A stretch of 64,000 nt of DNA. Origin: Muraenolepis orangiensis (taxonomy: Eukaryota; Chordata; Actinopteri; Gadiformes; Muraenolepididae). The notes beneath the pieces are model-generated. The model made no database searches. It had not been told where the DNA came from and saw only the letters and a list, made by a program, of their open reading frames with translations. The stretch lies in contig CM051020.1 of the NCBI GenBank assembly GCA_027704905.1, forward strand, positions 16,122,522-16,186,521. The letters are read 5' to 3'. Each line of letters opens with the position of its first letter. Within the stretch, counting starts at the first letter, position 1. Positions 53,462 through 64,000 of this stretch are shown here, piece by piece. Both the position numbers and the translations under genes were made by a program.

Positions 53462-54394
53462 TAGTAGTAGACAGTGTTTTATTGAACCGTATTACCTTAA
53501 GTTCTGACTTGATTTTAAAATGTAAATGTTTGACAGAAGAGCTAAAGGCCAATAGAATGTTGATATATTCAAGGTCGGGTTTCATTGGCCAATAACAGAT
53601 AAGAAGATATGACATGTCATATGACATGTCAGTAGCCAATCCTGTCACAGAGGGGGCAGGTCCGACGGTCTCCTACATGATTGAGAATTGATCAATGATT
53701 GAGTAATGGAACAAACCTGGTCACTACCCTTATTGTAACGGTTCAAACCTGGTCACTACCCTTATTGTAACGGTACAAACCTGGTCATTACCCTTATTGT
53801 AACGGTTCAAACCTGGTCATTACCCTTATTGTAACGGTTCAAACCTGGTCATTACCCACTTTGTAACGGTATAAACCTGGTCACTACCCTTATTGTAACA
53901 GTTTAAACCTGGTCACTACCCACTTTGTAACAGTTTAAACCTGGTCACTACCCACTTTGTAACAGTAGAAACCTGATCACACCCACATTGTATAAAGCTG
54001 TATAAAAATTGCATTCCTCCCAGTTTTATGGTTGATTCTCACCAACTTGGCATTACACATAAGTTCAGAAGACAAAGAGACAATAACGATATTTCCTATT
54101 ACATCAGATCCAAATTTATTAGAAATGTTTAATGAATTCTTTAATTGGAAAGTATTTATCGAGCCTCTCCTGGCCTGAGTCGGACTGATTGGCTGGTGAG
54201 GCTGCACACCTGTGGGTCATTGTTAATCAAGGCCCACAGGTTAAAACAGCCTCCACCACACACACTAGAGGAAGAGCTCTAGCGTGTTCCATCTGCTCTG
54301 TTCACCATGATTCAAACTTACAATAAACCGGATTCCTCATCACCCTGAGTCCTTGTCTCCGGGAGGAGCCCTCAAGCAGCCACTTTAACATCTG
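53462..54394. repeat. Island repeat, copy 3
   Basis: Same content as copy 2, including the gtaacggttcaaacctggtc minisatellite at 53710-53980. Unlike copy 2, it continues directly into a copy of the last two CD22-like exons, as copy 1 does. Confidence 0.93.
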
Positions 54395-54840
54395 CTACAT
54401 ATCGATTTTTTGGTACATTCATTTTCAGACTAACTTTTAACAGAAATGTGTACATGCTCAAATAACAGTTTCATCCTAAATGTTATTATATAACATTTCA
54501 GCTGTCTGGCCTTCCTCCCGGGTCACATGGGTTTCTGGAGGTCCCTTTTCTCTTCTGGTGAAGAGACGATAAGTTAGCAACAACAAAGTCAATGAATGTC
54601 CCAACGATAGAGAGAAGAAGATCTCACCTCATCCAGAGGAAGACCAGGAGTATTGTGACCAGGACCACCACAACAGATGTTACATATGCTGCTCTTATCA
54701 GTCCTGAGGATGATGGTGAAGATGGTGTCTCTGTAAAACATGAATCAGATTTAACACGTAAAATATGTATTCATGTGAATGCACCATGAGATTATGCACC
54801 AGTACCAGAAGTTTAATAATTTCCAATTCTTCCTCTCTTC
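54395..54840 (-). pseudogene. Truncated copy of the CD22-like gene (last two exons)
   Basis: On the minus strand the transmembrane exon (54628-54730; RAAYVTSVVVVLVTILLVFL) and the tail exon (54458-54554) are copied from 39430-39702. The tail reads EMLYNNI and then stops about six codons early. The Ig-domain exons are absent: beyond 54847 the sequence switches to other repeats. It cannot encode a receptor on its own. Confidence 0.85.
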
Positions 54841-54844
54841 TGCT

Positions 54845-54960
54845 CTCTCAGACTGTTCATGTTAATGTCTTTCTAGAGCTCCAGGCGGTAATGTTAATGT
54901 CTTTCTAGAGCTCCAGGCGGTAATGTTAATGTCTTTCTAGAGCTCTTCAGGCGATAGGTA
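54845..54960. repeat. Three tandem copies of a 35-bp unit
   Basis: gttaatgtctttctagagct followed by ccaggcggtaat, three times. The same core occurs at 33723-33745 and twice at 47156-47200. Confidence 0.88.
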
Positions 54961-55059
54961 GATGTTGATGCTGATGAGATGTCAGGGGAGGTCTCATGTT
55001 TTTCCGGGTGCAGATCTGGTTTTCGCTCCACTATCAGGGTGCCTGATAGATGCATCAGG

Positions 55060-55350
55060 ATACAAGATACAAGATACAAGATATTTGATTGGCCAATTGC
55101 AACAGGTACATTGGAATGCTTACTCCCCATTCCCTCCCGCAGTATACATCTCCACAATAATATACAAATAAAAATAATATATACAATAACAATAAACCAA
55201 AAAAGAACCAAAAATCTTTAAAAGCATTAAAAGCAAAGTGCCAGTAGTGCAGAAGCATCATGAATACAGTGCAGTACAGTGCAGTAACTGCGATGAGTCC
55301 AGAAAGTCCAGCAAAGTATGTAAGTGTGATGTTAATGACAATGTTATGAA
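55060..55350. repeat. LINE 3'-end-type fragment
   Basis: gatacaagatacaagatattt, aatgcttactccccattccc and gatgagtccagaaagtccag occur here and, in part, at 14334-14600, 17795-17885 and 23390-23550. Confidence 0.65.
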
Positions 55351-55394
55351 AGTGAAAGTGGCCACGGTAGAAGTTCACTAGCCACATCTGGCCT

Positions 55395-55610
55395 ATTCCG
55401 CTTTTTCTGAAGCACCTCAGTTTCAGGACCAGCTTGGAGGGAACGATGGTGTTGAATGCCAGGCTGTAGTCAATAAACAGCAGTCTGACGTAGGTGTCCC
55501 TCCTGTCTAGGTGCTGCAGGGCCGTGTGTAGTGCCAGGGAAATGGCGTCGTTCTACAGACCTGTTTGGTCTGTATGCTAACTGGAGTGGGTCTATGGACT
55601 CAGGGATGTG
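55395..55610 (-). mobile_element. LINE reverse-transcriptase fragment (motif A)
   Basis: The minus strand reads DTYVRLLFIDYSLAFNTIVP then SKLVLKLRCF, the motif A region of a CR1/Rex1-type RT. It lies next to the 3' tail of the same kind of element. Confidence 0.75.
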
Positions 55611-55614
55611 TCTG

Positions 55615-55915
55615 AGTGTGTTTAACGGTGTCCATGTGCTCACGTGTTGACCCGTGTTTCACACCCATAGCACGCAAGTCTTATCTGCCCCCAGAATCTC
55701 AACTCACACTTTGCTGTTTCATCTGTGGGTTTTTGCTCTATCGTATTCACACATGACAGCTTTCCAAAAGCTGCTCTTGTATGTGCAGGTTTCAATGGTA
55801 CAGCACTATAGAAGTCAGGACACTAACCAGCAACACACCACAGGCCTCCACCTGGTGGCCACCATGATCCTCTCTTGCCTCCATCCTCTGTTCATCTCAG
55901 AATGTGATAGACTTG
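55615..55915. repeat. Segment duplicated at 33718-34100
   Basis: See the partner entry: same order and orientation of four shared blocks, about 22 kb apart. It lacks about 20-30 bases present in the other copy. Confidence 0.85.
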
Positions 55916-56119
55916 ACTGAACCTTCCGACGTGTGTTGGAAGGTTCTCCTTCTATGGCCTGCAGACCCTAGTCTATCTGTTCCCTTCACTTATCCTTATG
56001 ATTCGCAGGTAAAACCAGAAGTAGGTTTTCTGGAGCAGGTGATGGTTGACTATGTTGCTGAGAAAGAAAAAAAATATATATATATAGTCCTGAACTACAT
56101 AACTCCCCACGCTAAGCGG

Positions 56120-57697
<1,578 letters not shown>

Positions 57698-59134
57698 TGA
57701 ATACCTAACACACTAAGAGCCGTGCACTAGCGTGTCAAAATGTCAGATTTCCATCATATAAAGCCACTATATATATATATATATGGACTTGATGTGTGCT
57801 GAGTGAGACTGATACGATGCGGCTGGTATGTCGCTTGCGGGACATCTTAGCGCTTCGTTCTTTAAAGTTGTGCCCCGTCCCCTGATGGATGGCTCTCCTT
57901 GGTGTCGGTGCGGGGTGCCTCTGCAGAGGGGGGGGGGGGGCATGGGACTCAGAGCAGCACGACGACAGAGAGCCGGTGTGCACGTTGTTGCCGGTAGTCA
58001 GGGCCAGAGGAAGGGCCACCTACGAAGGCATGCCGCCTCATTCGCCCTCCCGCCCACTGTAGTGCACGATGTGGCGGAGGATGGCCGTTATTTTTGGGGG
58101 GTGTTTTTGAAGTGAGGCATTCGACATTTTCCCCCTCGTCGTGCTCTCCCGAGCTGTAGCGCTGTTAAACAAACACTGACCACGCACCGCTCATTATGCT
58201 GAGCTCGGTCCACCATTGTTCTCCTCTCCCGCACGGACAAGGAGCGCTGTGTGGCATGGGGCCCGAGGTTCCTACTTTGTGTTGAGAACATGACGCCGCG
58301 GGTCGGTTGATACACTCTGAGAGTCGGTAGCGAGAGAGAGAGGATGAACTGGACTCTCTCCTCTGGGCCAGAGGGCGGTCATTTCCACATAGCCACCCCC
58401 TGGGAATGGTAAACAATGGCCACGCTTACTGTTGGCTTTGGTACGCCCCGGCCAGCCTGCCCCTGCGTGTTATTTAGAGACGTCGTTGACTTGATTCACA
58501 AGAAAACGGAGGGAACATCTAGAGCAGGAGTCCTTAAAGACTTTCATCTACTGACTCACATCTCAGTGTGACTCAGAAGAGGATCTTGTGGGACCCGGCC
58601 ACACACTCTGAAAACTCTGGGGTCCTTCCTAGAGTTTAAAGAAAGGCCAGTCTGGTCTGTCTTGTGGTCCGGTCCGACCGAGGGACGAGACCCCCAGGGT
58701 GACTGATTTAGAGGGATCAAGTTGAAGCATAGAGGGCCGTGGGCTTCCAGAGCGCCGGAGTCCTTAGAGCGACTTCACAAGTGAATCATGAATGTGTCCC
58801 CATGCTCGTGGGGGGGGGGGTGGGGGGCTTCCCGGTCCGGTGGGACTAAGCACAGACAGAATGAATGCCTAGCTCAGACACTTTGTCTTCCTGCCAGCCC
58901 ACTGTGTGTAGACACAGAGCATACGGCCTCTCTCTCTCTCTCTCTCTCTCCGGTGCTGGAGAGGGAAGCTTCTGGAAGGTTGGGTTGGGTCAGGGCTGGG
59001 TTGGGGACAGCAGCGATTGAACGTGCATATCGGTATTCCACCTGTGCAGGTGTTTTCCGTCTGTCACCTGGCCTTAGGGGACGACCAAGAAGCCACAATG
59101 CTTTATGATTCCTCCTGTCCCACTTAAGTCTACA

Positions 59135-59347
<213 letters not shown>

Positions 59348-59922
59348 GACCTTGTGGTGGGGATATGAGGGGTTTAAATGTGTGAACAGATGGAGATGGA
59401 GATTTACACGCCTTGGCAGGTTAGCTGTCTGTCTCTCTCCACGATACATTATACGTATATTATTATGAGTCAGATCTTCAGTATAAATGATGCATGTCCA
59501 AGCACCTGTCTTGTTTGTATTGCCAGCCAGCTGGAAAATATCTATCATATCAATAGCAGAATTATAGATGTCAGAGAAAAGCAAATGGCAGTTTGTTTGG
59601 CAGCGCACCAGATTTAGATATCACAATAAGAGCGTGAGTCTTCCTGTTAAACATGTTGGTAAAATGCACCCAGTGCACAAGTGCATCTCTCCCAGAACCC
59701 AGTCTTTCAAAATACAATGACTGAGATGAAGAACTGCTGTTGTAGTAGTTCTACTACAGTATACAGTAGTACTACCACTTCATGTATACAGAGTTGTATT
59801 GCTGTTCAATTGGTAAGAGAATGGGCTGTTGACATCTTTCTGGGTCTGTGTTTCTTCAGATAAAGAAACATGGTCCTGGTTCCTCCCATTTAGAGGTCGA
59901 AGCATAGACTAGGAATTCCTCT

Positions 59923-60041
<119 letters not shown>

Positions 60042-60299
60042 AGCTCTCGTACGCTCTAAAGCTCCTTTTGTTTCTCTTTGTTGGCCTAGTTTCATGTTTT
60101 CTTGGTTGTATGCATCAAGGGAGTGATTGCCCTTATTGTAGGGCAATGTTCATGAGTACTCATGTTCATGAGTACGGTAGTAGGTGGTTGTTGAAGCTCT
60201 TTTTGCTTGGGTCCTGTTAATGATTGCTAAGCTTCCCCCTCCGAGGTTATCAGCGGAAGGGGAATTCAGTGTTTGATAAATGTGTGTATTGTGTAGTCT

Positions 60300-60495
60300 A
60301 ACGGGTGCTGTGGACAGTGGAGGCTCGGCCTCTATATAACGGGTGGTGTGGACAGTGGAGGCTCGGCCTCTATATAACGGGTGGTGTGGACAGTGGAGGC
60401 TCGGCCTCTATCTTGTGGGTGGTGTGGACAGTGGAGGCTCAGCCTCTATCCTGCGAGTGGTGTGGACAGTTGAGGCTTGGCCTCTATCTTCCGGC
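60300..60495. repeat. About 38-bp minisatellite
   Basis: Five copies of a unit with ggtgtggacagtggaggctc and ggcctctatataacgggt; later copies have tatcttgtgg in place of tatataacgg. Confidence 0.92.
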
Positions 60496-62254
60496 TCAGC
60501 CTGTAGTCGTGGCGAGAAGATGGTGTTGAGGAAGAGGGAGGTATGTGATTAGCCACATGCAGTCCCATGACGGGTACAAAGCCGCCTATTCAGAGACTGG
60601 ACCCTCTCATCTCCAGTGTCATGGCTGTGTCTCCCAGTAGGGTAGCGCGTCTCTGTCAGGGCCGGATGGCTTCACTTAACTGGGCTCTTCATCATCGTCA
60701 TCATCCACGGTTCCTGAGAAACCACAGCCATTGGTTGTCATTCATTTGAATTTATTTACGTTTTATATAAAAATTGTATTTATTCTTCAATAAAATAATT
60801 TACATTATTGTTATTTCCGACTATCTAACTTGTCTGTCTACAATTAAAGAATAAAAGTAGATGGACCAAACCATCCTAAATAAGCCCCAGCCTGGAGCTG
60901 CTGTTGAGGCCCCTGAGATGGTGTTTCCATGAACGCTTGGTCCCATTATGGAGGGTAATCTGATGGGTCTGCTGCTCCACAAGCATCTCAATGGGGGGAC
61001 AAGCAGCACCCGGGCGTGTCTCCTGGGCTGCTCTGTGTATTGTCTTCTTTGCTAAACCGGTTTTCAGGCCTGGCCCTCCTGTATTATGAGCACACACACT
61101 AATGTCACATACACCTGCCAGCGGAAGCTCACATCCCACTCTACTGGTTTGTTGGTGTTGGTCACCGCCCGGGCCGCCAGTCATTGGTTGGTGTGTTTGT
61201 ACGTGCGTCCATCATCTTCATCATCCAACTTAACCCCAATTTCCCGCCTGAGATTGAGTTGAAGTACACGTTGCCTTGTCTTTGAACCCTGGGAACACTG
61301 TGTTGTGTCTGCTTGTTGTACCATCGAGGACATGCTGTGGTTGTTGTGCATGTATGAGGTGCTGGAAAGACTCTCATAGGAGACGATGCTTTTCAAAGTA
61401 AGAGCGTTCCCCCAATGAGTGTAATTCTGGTTGTTTGTCTTGGATCTCGGGTCCAAACCAAGTCATGGTCACTCCATTCTCTGCTGCGCTTGTGTTTGGT
61501 CAGTAACCGTTCCAGCTATTGTTTCCACAGAGCTGAAATACTTTCGAAGTTAATCATGCTGGTGTAGCATCCTAAAGTTCACATCCAAAAGTTTTGTTTG
61601 GACGGTGTTCCTGCTAAATACGCTAGCATCCCCTCGAGAGCTTGTGGTCTCTCCTTATCGGCTGGCCGATTTGAGAGTGGCTTCTCCCGAATGGTTGAGT
61701 GTGGAAGATACCTGCCGGCCCCCACGGTAGACACGTCCATCACTACTTCTCTCACACATGTGTGATACTGGAACATTAACCGTGGCTGTGTAACGCAAGC
61801 CGTCCACATTGGAACGGGATCGATATCTGAACGCAGGCCCACAAGCCTTCAAAGCTGGCGGGCGCTTGTGGGCTGCAGGTGTGATGTGGTTAGAGATCCC
61901 CCCAGGGGATCTTTTTGTTCGAGCGTCTAGGTCACATGACATGATGGTCACCGCTGCTGCTTTCCTTCTATATTTTATGTTTCTGGTGAAGGACCCTGTT
62001 GTTGTTGTCTGGTGCATTTGATCAATCAAATACTCTGAAAGAAGCTCAGGTCAAGGAACGCTGTATTGATGAGTGTTAAGGTCTTCAGTCTCATGAATAT
62101 TAATGGCAAACTGAAGGTCTGCTTTGTCTTTCATAGCTCCGCCTCCTGCCCACATTCCGTTGGTCAGACTCATCTCCCGAGAAACAAAACACAGGAAGTG
62201 ACTTCTTTTGGGATCTTTGGCAGATGAGTTGGTGAGCAACTGGGAGAGGGGGGG

Positions 62255-62372
62255 AGAGACAGAGAGAGAGACAGAGAGAGAGAGACACAGAGAGAGAGAG
62301 AGACACAGAGAGAGAGAGAGACACAGAGAGACACAGAGAGAGAGAGAGAGAGAGAGACACAGAGAGAGAGAC
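62255..62372. repeat. (GA)n / GACACAGA repeat
   Basis: An interrupted GA array with regular gacacagagag insertions. Confidence 0.93.
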
Positions 62373-62664
62373 GGAGAGTTGTCTTTTCTAATGCATGAGC
62401 ACATTCAGGAGGTTTTCTTTGTCTGGAGTAGTGACCAGCTGGCCCAACCCCTCCTCCACCCTCTCGTCCCCATCCCCCACCGTGGAGGAGGTGTGATGGG
62501 GGTGGGGGTGTGATGGTCCTATACCGGAGATGGATTAACAGGAGGTGGTTGGGTGGTGGTGGTGAGGGTGGCGTCTTGTCTTGGCTCCCCCTTTAGAGCA
62601 CATGGAATCCTGGTTCTCCCTGAAAGGAGGCAGAGTAGGGCTAATGCCTCTCCCTCTGGGACCC

Positions 62665-62795
62665 CGACACCCCCTCACCCCCTCTCTTATACCCTCACCC
62701 CCTCTCTAAGAGCCTCACCCCCTCTCCTACACCCTCACCCCCTCTCCCAGACGCTCACCCCCTCACCCAGACCATCACCCCCTCTCCACCCAGGA
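62665..62795. repeat. 'ctcaccccctctc' repeat
   Basis: About eight pyrimidine-rich units of 15-18 bases (accctcaccccctctc). Confidence 0.85.
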
Positions 62796-62857
62796 GGCAA
62801 TCAGGACAGGCAGCATCAGGTGGTGAGGGTAAGCCCTCTAAAGCTCTTTAAAGATGG

Positions 62858-62860
<3 letters not shown>

Positions 62861-62912
<52 letters not shown>
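62861..62912. repeat. (CA)n microsatellite
   Basis: About 26 CA units followed by a C-rich stretch; a poly-C run of about 20 lies at 62990-63009. Confidence 0.95.
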
Positions 62913-62914
<2 letters not shown>

Positions 62915-63334
62915 CCCAACCACCCACCACCACCCCCCCTTATCTGGGCCTGGAAGTCTCTCTCTGTCTATCTCTCTGTCTCTCTTCCTCCCCCCCCCCC
63001 CCCCCCCCCAACCAGACTGAAAGGTAACCAGGCAGGTGGTGAATAATTAATATCTGCGGTGCTGCAGCTGGCAGGGGTGGATTGGTGGGTCTGCAGTTTC
63101 AGGCTGAAGTGACGGGAAGCCCCAAGAGCAATTGGTCCACACAGACCTATTAATCTGACCTATCAGGGCTCTCTCTGCCTTCCCGTGGTTACCCCAGGAT
63201 TTATGTCTGCCTGTCGGGACATCCCCTCATTTCCTACTCGAAATGAAGGAACCGAGGGAAGGAAGGAAGGAGCTATAGGAGGTAACAACCAGAGAGGAAT
63301 AGCATCCAGGGTGACCGTTTCATTAGGTGAGGTA

Positions 63335-63492
63335 GCAGGATAGTAAGGCTGCAGGATGGTAAGGCAGCAGGATGGTAAGGCAGCAGGATGGTAAGGCTGC
63401 AGGATGGTAAGGCAGCAGGATGGTAAGGCTGCAGGATAGTAAGGCAGCAGGATAGTAAGGCTGCAGGATAGTAAGGCTGCAGGATAGTAAGC
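63335..63492. repeat. 16-bp minisatellite
   Basis: About ten units of aggatggtaaggcagc, with ctgc and gatagt variants. Confidence 0.93.
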
Positions 63493-63847
63493 AAGTCTTT
63501 GGATGAAGATCTGCTAAATATGAACAATAAGTAGTCCCAGAAATGTTCCCTGAATGCACTGTGCGGTTCTGTCAACACAGTCCATAGGTCACAAGGCACT
63601 TGTAGCTGAGCTGGATGCTGGTCCCAGACAGTTTGATCCAGCAGGGGCCTGGGGCCCCGCTTGGCAATATGTGTGACCGCTAACAAACCACACTCTTAAT
63701 CTGCAGGCCACACACCCATCTCAGTGGAGCCATCCATCGTTCCTCCTGCCGCTCGTACACCTGACCCCACAGACCGGCCAGTCGATCTGCCGGGACGTAC
63801 ACTAGCTTCTGGCTAACCCCGTTCTTTATTGCCCTTCGTCATCCATA

Positions 63848-64000
63848 CGTCTAGTCTTCTGCTTTCTGTGCTCCATTACCTTGGTCTGTCCATCTGTATA
63901 TCTAGTCATCCGCTTACTCTGCTCCATTACCTTGGTCTGTCCATCTGTATATCTAGTCATCCGCTTACTCTGCTCCATTACCTTGGTCTGTCCATCTGTA
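63848..64000. repeat. About 55-bp tandem repeat at the window end
   Basis: Two and a half copies of a unit with catctgtatatctagtcatc and ctccattaccttggtctgtc. It continues past the window. Confidence 0.9.

Overview
This window is vertebrate nuclear DNA, most likely from a ray-finned (teleost) fish. The evidence is three intron-rich genes with clear vertebrate orthologues, a fish-style CD22-like immunoglobulin receptor, fish-type hAT, Gypsy, L2/Rex/RTE and SINE debris, and a very high density of (CA)n, (CT)n and minisatellite arrays. The species cannot be read from the sequence.

Layout. (1) Positions 1-13.5 kb hold no gene I can identify: simple repeats, minisatellites, SINE/LINE scraps and one unassigned minus-strand exon candidate (12025-12132). 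(2) 13527-21202, plus strand: NRBP2, a pseudokinase, in 17 exons; the N-terminal coding exon was not found. (3) 23673-32702, plus strand: PUF60, an RNA-binding splicing factor, complete in 11 coding exons (540 codons plus stop). (4) About 33-56 kb: an accessory island of transposons and segmental duplications. It holds an apparently intact 6-exon CD22-like Ig receptor on the minus strand (39430-41685) and a truncated copy of its last two exons near 54.5 kb. (5) 56939 onward, plus strand: the first coding exon of SCRIB, followed by a large intron that fills the rest of the window.

The order and orientation NRBP2 > PUF60 > SCRIB match the human 8q24.3 block, so the housekeeping backbone is conserved and the 33-56 kb island is what differs. 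No operon-like cooperation is implied. The three backbone genes act in signalling, splicing and cell polarity.

The most notable pattern is that several intronic minisatellites are built on splice junctions. Six 50-bp tandem copies of the PUF60 exon 10 acceptor sit in a row, only the last leading into the exon. A 30-bp array carries copies of an NRBP2 acceptor, and a 15-bp array begins exactly at the SCRIB exon 1 donor. PUF60 also has a GC-AG donor with an in-frame GT donor 42 bases downstream, and a 12-glutamine tract. All coordinates were read by eye; exon edges were checked by reading-frame continuity, and no alignment was run.
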